The notes under the pieces: model-generated
The model's database searches: none
Told to the model about the DNA's origin: nothing
What the model saw: only the letters and a program-made list of their open reading frames with translations
Shown: positions 1 through 7,527 of the stretch, one piece after another
Numbering within the stretch: the first letter of the stretch is position 1
Layout: every line of letters starts with the position of its first letter
From: an uncultured Acidimicrobiaceae bacterium
GTDB taxonomy: Bacteria > Actinomycetota > Acidimicrobiia > Acidimicrobiales > Ilumatobacteraceae
Direction: 5' to 3'
NCBI GenBank assembly: GCA_903919215.1
Contig: CAIXHI010000086.1
Coordinates: 1-24,805, forward strand
Length of the DNA: 24,805 bases
Made by a program: the position numbers and the translations under genes

Positions 1-1366
1 AGACGACCCACTGTTTGGTCGCTGGCACAGCGAACGGCATCGGATCGACCGGCACAGGGAAGCCCACACCGTCCGTGGAAAACACCCACGTGTCGACGCG
101 CGGTTCGGCCCGCAGCGCACCCGCAACACCGTCCGTCACGTGCGGTGTGACCACACGACGGTAGGCATCCACGGCGGCCTGGATAGCGGGGTGTTCGTCG
201 GGAGTGACCCAGCCCGGGTACACCTGCTCGTTGTCGACCGCGCAACCGGTCCAGGTGGGCTGCTGGTAACGCGGCACACCGACAGTCACCGTCAGGCCCG
301 CAGCACGAGCGGCCGCGACCGCGTCGAGCGACTCGATCTGACCCACCGCTTCCTCGGCCGTCTCGCCAATAGAGAGGCGACGATCGAAGCGGAACACGAA
401 CCGATCGGGAACTGCGCAGTCGCTGGGTGAATCGAGCACGGCCCACGAGGCAGTGCGCGTACCGCGCCCGACGAACGGGTGGTCGCGCATCCCCTCGCCG
501 CGAGCGTGCCGTTCGGCGGCCTCGGCGAGGATCGCGGCACCGTGCTCCAACGGGTTCAGACCCTGGGCCGGCATCGATCCGTGGCACGAGCGGCCGATCA
601 CCGTCACCTCGATCTGCATCCGGCCGCGCTGCCCGCGATAAATGCCGAGCGCGCCCTTCACCGCATCGCCGGTGCCCTCGGTGAGGATGACGACATCGGG
701 GATGACATCGGTTCCGCCCGTGGGGAACAGATGCCGAACCAGATGGCGCGGGCCACCACCATCGTTGTCCTCCTCGGCCACGGTGGCGTAGGCGCGCACG
801 ATGCAACCGTGCAACGCGCCTTCCTCGCGGAGCTCCAACAGGATCTTGGTGGCAATGATCTCGGCGACCACACCAGCGAGTTGGTCGGCCGCACCGCGAC
901 CGAACAACAGGTGCTGCCATTCATCCTCCGGCGGCAGGTAGCCGAGTTGTGCGCGCAGGGCAGCAGGGTCGAGCGCTGCCGGGTTCACCAATCCGTCGTA
1001 CGGGTCGACTGCTCCCCCGAGCTTGTCGCGCCATTGATCGCGCAACGCTTGCACCGTGTCGGAGTGGCCATCGAGGTAGATGACCTTCTTGTGATCCGGC
1101 GGCATCTCGTCGTGCCCGTTCATCACGGTCCACACGAGGTTGCCGAACTCGTCGAAGCCCACGTCGTCCGCGTGTTGCACGGCGTCGATGTCGATGATCG
1201 TGTCGCGCAGGAAGCGCAGCCGCGGACCTTCGTGGTTCGACAGACCGCTGCTGGGGTCGTCGTCATCGGCGGGGATGCGGATGGCTTCGCGGAGGATGGC
1301 GACGGCCAAGGGCCGGTAGCGCTCGGCGAGTTCCGCCACCCGCAGGTCGAGGTTCGATGCAGTCAT
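1..1366 (-). CDS. ygeY: YgeY-family M20 metallohydrolase (3' end outside window)
   Basis: Read by direct translation of the minus strand from the ATG at 1366; 455 codons are open and the end lies beyond base 1. It resembles M20 peptidases/deacylases of the YgeY type, cytoplasmic di-metal hydrolases of amide or carbamoyl bonds. Visible metal-site motifs are LDGHSDT (His101), GRGAADQ (Asp161), VAEEDNDG (Glu198/199), and a lid-domain His in GRSCHGSMP (His262). The final His ligand would fall outside the window. About 25 extra residues sit between His101 and Asp161, and the protein will exceed 500 residues, against about 400 for E. coli YgeY. The start is set by GAGGAG six bases upstream of the ATG. 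It follows the ygeW stop by 10 bases, so the two are surely co-transcribed; this pairing is why I prefer YgeY over a generic ArgE/DapE call. The substrate is unknown. Confidence 0.85.
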   Translation of the reverse strand, partial: MTASNLDLRVAELAERYRPLAVAILREAIRIPADDDDPSSGLSNHEGPRLRFLRDTIIDIDAVQHADDVGFDEFGNLVWTVMNGHDEMPPDHKKVIYLDGHSDTVQALRDQWRDKLGGAVDPYDGLVNPAALDPAALRAQLGYLPPEDEWQHLLFGRGAADQLAGVVAEIIATKILLELREEGALHGCIVRAYATVAEEDNDGGGPRHLVRHLFPTGGTDVIPDVVILTEGTGDAVKGALGIYRGQRGRMQIEVTVIGRSCHGSMPAQGLNPLEHGAAILAEAAERHARGEGMRDHPFVGRGTRTASWAVLDSPSDCAVPDRFVFRFDRRLSIGETAEEAVGQIESLDAVAAARAAGLTVTVGVPRYQQPTWTGCAVDNEQVYPGWVTPDEHPAIQAAVDAYRRVVTPHVTDGVAGALRAEPRVDTWVFSTDGVGFPVPVDPMPFAVPATKQWVV

Positions 1367-1376
1367 CTCGTACTCC

Positions 1377-2507
1377 TCAGTTCAGCGCCGAAAGGCGGTC
1401 GGCGAGATGGGGAACCTTCGCCGCGGCGAGCATCGCCATGATCACGTACACCTTCTTGTTGGCTTCCTGCGCCACCGCCACCCGGAAGCGATCCATCACA
1501 CCGGGGCTGACCTCGGCACCGATGTCGGCTGGCAGACAGTGCAGATACAGCGCCTCGCGCGTGAGTGCCATCCGTCGTTCGTCGCAGATCCAGTCGATAT
1601 GCCGTGCGTTGTTGGCCAACGCCCGCTGCTCGATGTCCTTCATCGCCGCACCGTCACCGACCTTGTTGGCGGCGACTCGCTCGGTCATCAACGCCAGCGG
1701 TCCCCACGACTTTGGGTACACGGCATCGGCGCCAGTGAAGGCTTCATCCATGTCGTGCACCACGCGGAACGAACCGCCAGACTCGGCAGCACCTTCGGCT
1801 GCCCAGGCCATCGGCTCGGGCAGCAGGTCGTAGCCCTCAGGGTGCGCCAGCGTCACGTGCGCCCCGAACCGGGTGAGCAAGCTCACCACCCCCTGGGGCA
1901 CCGACAAGGGTTTGGCGTAGCTGGGCGAGTAGGCCCACGACATCGTGATCCGCTTCCCCACGAGGGCGCTCGCCGGATCACCGCCGAAGTGCTCGCGCAG
2001 CCACAGCAGGTCGGCAAGCGCCTGGGTGGGGTGGTCGATATCGCACTGCAGGTTGACGACGGGCACCACCCGCTGGTCGCCCGACGCGTGCAGGTACTCG
2101 GTGATGCCGCGCAGCACATCGCGCATGAACGAGTTGCCCTCGCCGAGGATCAGGTCGTGGCGCACACCCATCGCGTGGGCGTTCATGCCCAGCATCGCCC
2201 CGGTCTCCTCCGCGGTCTCGCCGTGTGACACCTGCGTGCTGGAGCCGTCGACGATCACCGGTTGCATGCCCAGCCGTGCGGCGGCTCCGGCCCACGCCGA
2301 TTTCGTGCGCGTCGAGTTGTCGAAGAACATCGCGTATGCCAACTCGTCGCGCAGCAGGTCGGTATGCACTCCAGCCCGGTCCAGTCGCTCGAGTTCCGCA
2401 GCAACCGCCAGCAGCGCATCGAGATCCGCTGCCCCCCAGTCGTGTGTGGTCAACAAGCTGCGGCCGAACAGCGCGTGGGTGCGATCGGGGTCGAGTACGT
2501 GTGCCAT
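1377..2507 (-). CDS. ygeW: YgeW-type knotted carbamoyltransferase
   Basis: A 376-residue transcarbamylase. The carbamoyl-phosphate motif STRT is at residues 65-68, the HPTQ motif at 159-162, and the Cys loop YLHCLPAD with Cys324 near the C-terminus. The segment around residues 190-205 (SWAYSPSYAKP) corresponds to the proline-rich loop forming the trefoil knot in acetylornithine/succinylornithine transcarbamylases and YgeW. YgeW proteins are thought to act catabolically, making carbamoyl phosphate from an unidentified carbamoylated compound; that is family knowledge, not shown here. The adjacent ygeY supports this over an anabolic OTCase. The ATG at 2507 gives the usual N-terminus; an in-frame GTG at 2543 would add 12 residues. 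No good Shine-Dalgarno precedes either. A cluster of dyads lies 80-130 bases upstream. Confidence 0.88.
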   Translation of the reverse strand: MAHVLDPDRTHALFGRSLLTTHDWGAADLDALLAVAAELERLDRAGVHTDLLRDELAYAMFFDNSTRTKSAWAGAAARLGMQPVIVDGSSTQVSHGETAEETGAMLGMNAHAMGVRHDLILGEGNSFMRDVLRGITEYLHASGDQRVVPVVNLQCDIDHPTQALADLLWLREHFGGDPASALVGKRITMSWAYSPSYAKPLSVPQGVVSLLTRFGAHVTLAHPEGYDLLPEPMAWAAEGAAESGGSFRVVHDMDEAFTGADAVYPKSWGPLALMTERVAANKVGDGAAMKDIEQRALANNARHIDWICDERRMALTREALYLHCLPADIGAEVSPGVMDRFRVAVAQEANKKVYVIMAMLAAAKVPHLADRLSALN

Positions 2508-2542
2508 GCACCGAGTCTGCGCTCCCGGTGTGGCGCTGCACA

Positions 2543-2579
2543 CGGGTACTTGGCCACCAGGTTGTGGGCGAAGTACCCG
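2543..2579. promoter_or_regulatory. 9-bp inverted repeat upstream of ygeW
   Basis: Arms CGGGTACTT (2543-2551) and AAGTACCCG (2571-2579) are perfect complements around a 19-base spacer. The element lies between the repeat pair and the ygeW start, so it could be an operator or part of a 5' leader. No protein can be assigned. Confidence 0.5.
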
Positions 2580-2584
2580 CGCCT

Positions 2585-2636
2585 CGGCTTCTGGGAAGGA
2601 TCGTTCCCACGACGGCTTCCGGGAAGGATCGGTCCC
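2585..2636. repeat. Tandem pair of operator-like dyads, period 28
   Basis: Copies at 2585-2608 and 2613-2636 match at 22 of 24 positions. Copy 1 contains GGGAA-GGATCG-TTCCC, copy 2 CCGGGA-AGGATCGG-TCCCGG, each an imperfect palindrome centred on GATC. An inverted piece (CCAGAAGC at 2658-2665 against GCTTCTGG at 2587-2594) adds to the structure. Two dyads at a spacing close to an integral number of helical turns, in the only sizeable gap of the minus-strand group and upstream of ygeW, suggest cooperative regulator binding. A terminator role for the alcohol dehydrogenase gene is the alternative, but no T-run follows. Confidence 0.6.
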
Positions 2637-2695
2637 GGAGGCCGGGACTGACGACTTCCAGAAGCGGGCGCACCACGGTTCACATCACCCACGGC

Positions 2696-3727
2696 TTACA
2701 GCGTGGTGACGACCGAGACTCCCGGTTGCTGGAAGCGGCCCATCGCCGGCAGGGCGTCGATGAGGTCGGCCAACTGCAGTTCGCGGGTGATCATCGCCGC
2801 CGGGTCAAGCTTCCCCGCCTCGATCAGCGCGAACACCTCGCCGAACCTGGACGCTGACAGACCATGCACGCCGGAGACCTCGAGTTCGTCTCGGATCACA
2901 CGTGAAATCGGGAAATCGGTCGTCGCTGACGGGAACAACCCGATCTGCACGTGACGGCCGAGCGCGCGCAGACTGAAGATCGAGTTGGTCGCTGTTGCCG
3001 CGTGGCCAAGGCAGTCGACCGACACGTGTGCGCCACCGGTGAGATCGTGCACGGCCTGACCCACGTCGGTCACCGTCGAGGCATCCAGCAGATCGTCGGC
3101 ACCGAGCGCACGGGCCAGCGCCAGCGCCTCGGGAGCGATGTCGATTGCCACCACCCGCGCACCCACCGCACGTCCCATTGCGATCGCCGCCAGCCCGACG
3201 CCACCACAGCCGTGCACCGCGAGCACCTCACCCGCGCCGAGGCGACCGCGTTCGATCACGCCGCGGTAGGCGGTGGAGACACGGCAGCCCACGAGTGCGG
3301 CGGCACTGTTGGAGACACCCTGCGGAACCGCCACCGCGTTGACGTCGGCGAACGGCACGGTGGTGTACTCGGCGAATGCGCCCCACCGTGTGAAGCCCGG
3401 CTGCTGTTGTTGCCGGCACACCTGGTGCTGGCCCAGACGGCACGGTTCGCACGTGCCGCAACCGCACACGAACGGGGCGACGATGCGGTCGCCCTCGCTC
3501 CAGCGGGTGACGCCGGCACCGACGGCCACCACCTGGCCGACGAACTCGTGACCACCGACATGCGGGCAGGCGATGTCGGGGTCGGTGCCGTGCCAGCCGT
3601 GATAGTCACTTCGGCACAGCCCGACGGCGAGCACGCTGACGACCACCTCACCCGGCTGTGGTGTCGGGTCGGCCACCTGTTCGACATCGATCGGCCCACC
3701 GAATTGTCGGTACACGACTGCTTTCAT
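2696..3727 (-). CDS. Zinc-dependent medium-chain alcohol dehydrogenase
   Basis: 343 residues, the normal length for a zinc-dependent MDR alcohol dehydrogenase. Catalytic zinc ligands are Cys38 (GLCRSD), His60-Glu61 (GGHEF) and Cys148 (GCRVST). The structural zinc lobe has Cys90, Cys93, Cys96 and Cys104. The Rossmann motif GCGGVG is at 173-178, and an acidic Asp196 after the second strand (VVAIDI) argues for NAD+ over NADP+. It should oxidise a primary or secondary alcohol in the cytoplasm; the substrate is not predictable. It lies 18 bases after the SDR gene on the same strand, so they are likely co-transcribed, while 188 bases containing repeats separate it from ygeW. No clear Shine-Dalgarno is seen. 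Confidence 0.92.
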   Translation of the reverse strand: MKAVVYRQFGGPIDVEQVADPTPQPGEVVVSVLAVGLCRSDYHGWHGTDPDIACPHVGGHEFVGQVVAVGAGVTRWSEGDRIVAPFVCGCGTCEPCRLGQHQVCRQQQQPGFTRWGAFAEYTTVPFADVNAVAVPQGVSNSAAALVGCRVSTAYRGVIERGRLGAGEVLAVHGCGGVGLAAIAMGRAVGARVVAIDIAPEALALARALGADDLLDASTVTDVGQAVHDLTGGAHVSVDCLGHAATATNSIFSLRALGRHVQIGLFPSATTDFPISRVIRDELEVSGVHGLSASRFGEVFALIEAGKLDPAAMITRELQLADLIDALPAMGRFQQPGVSVVTTL

Positions 3728-3745
3728 CGGAGGTGCTCGCGATCG

Positions 3746-4477
3746 TCAGTTGAGGTGGAGACCACCGTCGACGTGCAGAACGTCGCCGGTGATGAAACGT
3801 GAACGATCGCTGACCAGGAAGAGTGCACCCTCGGCAACATCAGCGATGAGACCTTGCATTTTCAGCGGTCGACGGCTGGCGGAGATCTTCTGCAGCTTCT
3901 CGTCCATCTGTGCACCCATATCGGTGGGCACCGCTGGCGACAATGAGTTGACGCGGATCCCGAACTTCCCCAGTTCCTTGGCCCCGGTGAGCGTGAGCGC
4001 ATGCAGCCCAGCCTTCGACGCGGCGTATGCGGCTTGGCCGACGTTGCCCCGCTCGCCAGCCCATGAGATGACGTTCAGCACCGCACCACCGCCGCCGCCC
4101 TTCATCACCCGCACCGCAGCCCGCAACACCGAGAACGGGCCGGTGAGGTTCGTCGACAGCGTTGCCGCCCAGCGTTCGTCGGTGACGCCGGTGATGAAGT
4201 TGTCGATCGCCACGCCAGCGTTGTTGACCACGATGTCGAGCCGCCCCAGCTGTTGCACGGCGGTATCGATCAACTCGTCAGCGAATCCCGCTGCTCCGAT
4301 GTCTCCGGCAACACCGATCGCGCCCGGCAGTTCTGCAGCCACGGCGGCGCACATCGCGGCGTCGCGTCCGTGCACCACCACGCGCGCACCCTCGGCCGCG
4401 AAACGCTCGGCGATTCCTCGGCCGAGGCCTCGCGTCGACCCGGTCACAATCGCTACACGGCCCTCAAGTTCACCCAT
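3746..4477 (-). CDS. Short-chain dehydrogenase/reductase, FabG-like
   Basis: 243 residues from the ATG at 4477. Classical SDR motifs are complete: TGSTRGLG at 12-19, NNAG at 85-88, Ser138, and Tyr151-xxx-Lys155, ending in the usual ITGDVLHVDGG. It is an NAD(P)-dependent ketone/alcohol oxidoreductase of the 3-oxoacyl-ACP reductase type, probably catabolic because no fatty-acid synthesis gene is nearby. A GTG at 4501 would add eight residues. I prefer the ATG because a TACCAT hexamer sits six bases before it, as in a leaderless transcript, and no Shine-Dalgarno is present. It starts the minus-strand group and is divergent from the deacetylase gene. Confidence 0.88.
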   Translation of the reverse strand: MGELEGRVAIVTGSTRGLGRGIAERFAAEGARVVVHGRDAAMCAAVAAELPGAIGVAGDIGAAGFADELIDTAVQQLGRLDIVVNNAGVAIDNFITGVTDERWAATLSTNLTGPFSVLRAAVRVMKGGGGGAVLNVISWAGERGNVGQAAYAASKAGLHALTLTGAKELGKFGIRVNSLSPAVPTDMGAQMDEKLQKISASRRPLKMQGLIADVAEGALFLVSDRSRFITGDVLHVDGGLHLN

Positions 4478-4483
4478 GGAGGC

Positions 4484-4525
4484 ATGGTAGCGAGAGTGCA
4501 CTGCGCCAGTCCCACCGTCTAATCT
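4484..4525. promoter_or_regulatory. Divergent promoter pair, probably leaderless both ways
   Basis: On the minus strand TACCAT (plus-strand 4484-4489) is six bases before the SDR ATG. On the plus strand TAATCT (4520-4525) is seven bases before the deacetylase ATG at 4533. Both fit TANNNT, the actinobacterial -10 pattern, at distances that place transcription start at or next to the start codon. No -35 box is evident. Confidence 0.5.
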
Positions 4526-4532
4526 CCGCCCG

Positions 4533-5417
4533 ATGCCTCACACCTCGGTGACCACCATGCTGGCTGTTGTCGCCACCTCGACGCTGGTGGTCGCGTGCGT
4601 GGGCACCCCCCGATCCCCCGATTCGGTGGCCGCACCCGGCGCATCCAGTTCCGTGGCCGTGGCGGTTGAATCCACAGGCGCCACGGCGACAAGCAGCACC
4701 GTGCCCGCCAGGTCCACCAGCACATCCACGACCACGTCCATGAGCAGCACGTCGACCAGCAGCACGACCACGACCACCACCGCAGCGGCATGGCGCGCGT
4801 TCCCCACCTCACCGGTGAAGCCCTACCCGATCCCGCGCGGATCGTCGCCGTTGCTCAGCCGCGTCGACACCACCGATCCGGTGGTGTTCATCACCATCGA
4901 CGACGGATTGGTACGCGACCCGCGCGTTGCGCAACTGCTGGCCGACCACGGGGCCACCGCCACGCTGTTCCTCAACTCCGGCCCGATCCGCCTCGACCCG
5001 GGGTACTTCGTGCCGTTCCTGTGGATCGGCGGCTCGATCAACACCCACACCAGCCACCACCCACATCTGCGCGGGCTTGACTTCAACGCACAGCGCAAGG
5101 AGATCTGCGCGGTCGTCCAGCAGATCGACAAGGTCTACGGCGGCAACGGCGGCTATTTCCGGCCGCCCTACGGCGAATGGGACCGCACCACCCTGGCTGC
5201 AGCGGCGAGTTGCGGGGTGCGCGCCGTGTTGCTGTGGAAAGAAACGATGGCCGACGGCCAGATCCGCACCCAGGGCAGCAAACCGATCCAGCCCGGCGAC
5301 ATCGTGCTGCTGCACTTCCGAACAGATCTGTACGACAACCTGACGGCGTTGTTCGCCCAACTCGACCTGCAGGGTCTGTCGGTCGCCCGCCTCGAGGACT
5401 ACCTCCCGGCCGCCTGA
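4533..5417 (+). CDS. Lipoprotein polysaccharide deacetylase (NodB domain)
   Basis: 294 residues. An N-terminal signal ends in a lipobox-like VVAC with Cys22, so the mature enzyme is probably lipid-anchored outside the membrane. A low-complexity Ser/Thr linker follows at about 47-85, then a carbohydrate esterase 4 fold. CE4 motifs are visible: TIDDG (Asp123, Asp124), HTSHH (His172 and His176, metal ligands), RPPY at 210-213, and LLHF with His261. It should remove N- or O-acetyl groups from a cell-wall or surface polysaccharide. The Thr residues are coded by repeated ACC/ACG tracts, which may be length-variable. No Shine-Dalgarno is seen; TAATCT seven bases upstream suggests leaderless translation. 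A hairpin follows the stop directly. Confidence 0.9.
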   Translation: MPHTSVTTMLAVVATSTLVVACVGTPRSPDSVAAPGASSSVAVAVESTGATATSSTVPARSTSTSTTTSMSSTSTSSTTTTTTAAAWRAFPTSPVKPYPIPRGSSPLLSRVDTTDPVVFITIDDGLVRDPRVAQLLADHGATATLFLNSGPIRLDPGYFVPFLWIGGSINTHTSHHPHLRGLDFNAQRKEICAVVQQIDKVYGGNGGYFRPPYGEWDRTTLAAAASCGVRAVLLWKETMADGQIRTQGSKPIQPGDIVLLHFRTDLYDNLTALFAQLDLQGLSVARLEDYLPAA

Positions 5418-5438
5418 GTGGGCCGCACCCGTGCCCAC
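5418..5438 (+). terminator. Possible hairpin after the deacetylase gene
   Basis: GTGGGC (5418-5423) and GCCCAC (5433-5438) form a 6-bp stem with a 9-base loop immediately after the TGA. There is no T-run, so this is only a candidate. Confidence 0.35.
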
Positions 5439-5509
5439 CCGATCTACAGAGCGTCGGCCACCACGTGAGTTTCATGGGTGTTGCTGAGCTCATGGGAGAC
5501 TGACCGGCG

Positions 5510-6268
5510 ATGGACCGCAACACCGCTGAACGATTGCATCCCGGAGGTCGCCTCGCCGTCGTCGGTGCTGGCCGCATGGGCCACGCACTCGTGGCTGAAC
5601 TCGCCGGCGCCGACGGTCCCTTCGGCCGCGGGTTCGACGGGAGCGGGTACGACGCGGTGTTGCTGGCCGTCCCCGATTCGGCAATCGCCGAGGCCGCTGC
5701 GCAGATCACACCCGGACCGCTCGTGGGCCATTGCGCCGGTGCTCTCGGTCTGGCCGTGCTGGCGCCTCACGAAGCGTTCGGGCTGCACCCGTTGATGACC
5801 GTCACCCGTGCCGGCGCAGTATTCCGCGGTGCGGGTGCCGCGGTCGCCGGTTCCACTCCGCGCGCCTTGGCCCTCGCCAACAGGCTGGCGACGGAGTTGG
5901 GGATGCACGCAGTGGAAATCTCCGACGCCGATCGCCCGGCGTACCACGCCGCCGCCTCGATCGCCTCCAACTTCCTGGTCACGCTGGAGGACGCCGCCGA
6001 GCGACTCCTGGCCACCACCGGCGCCGACCGCCGCATCCTCGTTCCACTGGTGCGCGCCTCGATGGAGAACTGGGCGACGCTCGGCGGCCCGACCGCGATC
6101 ACCGGACCGATCGCCCGTGGTGACGAAATCACGGTCGCCCGCCAACGCGCCGCTGTTGCCGAACGCACCCCCGAACTGTTGGCGTTGTTCGATGCGTTGT
6201 GCGAACGCACACGGGCGATGGTGGAGGTCAGATCACCAGACAGCGGAACCCGATCGCCAACACCGTGA
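5510..6268 (+). CDS. Rossmann-like / DUF2520 protein (P5C-reductase-like)
   Basis: 252 residues. The N-terminus carries a dinucleotide-binding motif VVGAGRMG (17-24), a typical VLLAVPD segment at about 50-56, and HCAGA followed by FGLHPLMTV. The C-terminal helical half has the DUF2520 signature TGPIARGD. Such proteins resemble pyrroline-5-carboxylate reductase and ketopantoate-type reductases, but their reaction is not established. In many actinobacteria the gene precedes panC; no pantothenate gene follows here. The start has GGGAG about 11 bases upstream. The last 41 bases overlap the 3' end of the convergent membrane-protein gene. Confidence 0.82.
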   Translation: MDRNTAERLHPGGRLAVVGAGRMGHALVAELAGADGPFGRGFDGSGYDAVLLAVPDSAIAEAAAQITPGPLVGHCAGALGLAVLAPHEAFGLHPLMTVTRAGAVFRGAGAAVAGSTPRALALANRLATELGMHAVEISDADRPAYHAAASIASNFLVTLEDAAERLLATTGADRRILVPLVRASMENWATLGGPTAITGPIARGDEITVARQRAAVAERTPELLALFDALCERTRAMVEVRSPDSGTRSPTP

Positions 6269-7463
6269 CCGGCGCGACCACAGCCATCGCCCACCACAGA
6301 CGACGGGTACCCGACCCCGACCACAGCACGAGCCATGCGCAGCCGACCAACTCATACGCCTGTCGGAAGTCCGCCGGCGCTACCAGCACGTTCCGCGATG
6401 ACAACGTGAACACGCCGATCCCGGCCGCACCGGCGAACAGCTCCCACGGTCGCTGAGCGAACGCCACCTGCACACCGTCCGACGTGACAGCGAGTCCGAC
6501 CATCCACACGATGGCGATGAAGCACCCGAGGACCAACGCCGAGCCGCCGCCCATTCCATGGATGAACTCGTCCACCCATCTGCGCAACGCTCGCGGAAAG
6601 TCGACCAACGGCCACGTCGCACTGAGATGGGAGCTACTGGCTGCTGGCAGCTCGCCGATGACGTGTCGCACCGCCAGCTGGGAGGCGAGGAACAACAGCG
6701 CTGGCGGAATCGCGAACGTGGCGGCTGCTCGTGCGGCAGCACTCCACGACCCACGACGCCACTCGAACACGACGATGCCCAACGTGATCGCAACCACCGT
6801 CAGCACGGCCTGCTCACGGGTCACGACCGCCAGCGCGGCGCACGCTCCCGCCCACAGGTGCGCACCGCGGCCGACGAGCAGCAACGCCGAGAACACCGCA
6901 GTCGCGGCCACCAGCTCGGACAGGTCGCGGCCGAGCACGACACCGAACCCGAAGTAGCCGGCGATCACCAAACCCCACAGCGCAATGCGACCGTGATCAC
7001 GGGCCAGGTGCGCCCCCACCCACGCCAGCAGCCCGACGGCGAGCACGTTGACGGCGACCATCATTGGCGCGACAAGGTTCGGTTGCCCACCCATCGACGC
7101 CAGCCACACGAGCGCCGGATAGCCGACGCGACCGCTGCGCACGCCGTAGTCGAACGCGATGCCGTGGGCGCGCCCCAACCCCACCGTGAACGGATCGACC
7201 GCCAGTCGGTAGAAGAACTGCCCGTCGAAACCCGCGCCCGCCATCACCGGAATGCGACCGGTCACAGTCTCCGAATCCGTGAACGGCCGACCAGCCACCA
7301 CGAACGTGCCCCATCCCCCACCGAGTCGCAGCACGCGGATGACGCAGAACACCATCGCCGCCACGAGCCCGGCCAGGCCGACCGTGCCCGGCGTCGGTCG
7401 CTCGACCAGTCGCCGAACACGTACCAACGTGATGGAAGACACTCGCTCATTTGAAGACACCAT
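6228..7463 (-). CDS. Polytopic membrane protein, AZOBR_p60025-like / glycosyltransferase-like
   Basis: 411 residues from the ATG at 7463, or 426 from a GTG at 7508. It is very hydrophobic, with about nine or ten predicted transmembrane stretches and Arg-rich loops. After the first membrane segment comes GFDGQFFYRLAVDPF. The pattern G-[FY]-DGQF-[FY]-Y-x-LA-x-DP is one I associate with the AZOBR_p60025 family of cell-surface glycopolymer proteins, which look like GT-C glycosyltransferases. That assignment is from memory. The role would be transfer of a lipid-linked sugar or polymer outside the membrane, which fits a polysaccharide deacetylase nearby but does not prove a link. The GTG has TAGTGT five bases upstream, so it remains a real alternative start. 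Confidence 0.72.
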   Translation of the reverse strand: MVSSNERVSSITLVRVRRLVERPTPGTVGLAGLVAAMVFCVIRVLRLGGGWGTFVVAGRPFTDSETVTGRIPVMAGAGFDGQFFYRLAVDPFTVGLGRAHGIAFDYGVRSGRVGYPALVWLASMGGQPNLVAPMMVAVNVLAVGLLAWVGAHLARDHGRIALWGLVIAGYFGFGVVLGRDLSELVAATAVFSALLLVGRGAHLWAGACAALAVVTREQAVLTVVAITLGIVVFEWRRGSWSAAARAAATFAIPPALLFLASQLAVRHVIGELPAASSSHLSATWPLVDFPRALRRWVDEFIHGMGGGSALVLGCFIAIVWMVGLAVTSDGVQVAFAQRPWELFAGAAGIGVFTLSSRNVLVAPADFRQAYELVGCAWLVLWSGSGTRRLWWAMAVVAPVTVLAIGFRCLVI

Positions 7464-7512
7464 GTCGGGACACCGCCGCGGGCCACCGTACCTTCGCCGC
7501 GAGAACACGAGT

Positions 7513-7519
7513 TACACTA
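7513..7519. promoter_or_regulatory. Overlapping bidirectional -10 elements
   Basis: Reading right, TACACT (7513-7518) ends nine bases before the ATG at 7528. Reading left, TAGTGT (complement of 7514-7519) lies five bases before the GTG at 7508 of the membrane-protein gene. The same A/T-rich patch can thus serve as -10 for both divergent genes. Neither has a recognisable Shine-Dalgarno near these starts. Confidence 0.4.
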
Positions 7520-7527
7520 TTTGCACG

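Noticed and set aside
479..1441. A 320-codon plus-strand open frame
   Set aside because: Antisense to ygeY; the minus-strand translation has the full M20 motif set while this one has none.
7252..7527. Upstream extension of the EAL protein to 7252
   Set aside because: The extra 92 residues are antisense to the membrane-protein gene, Pro/Arg/Thr-rich, and would put a non-membrane tail before the MASE1 helices.
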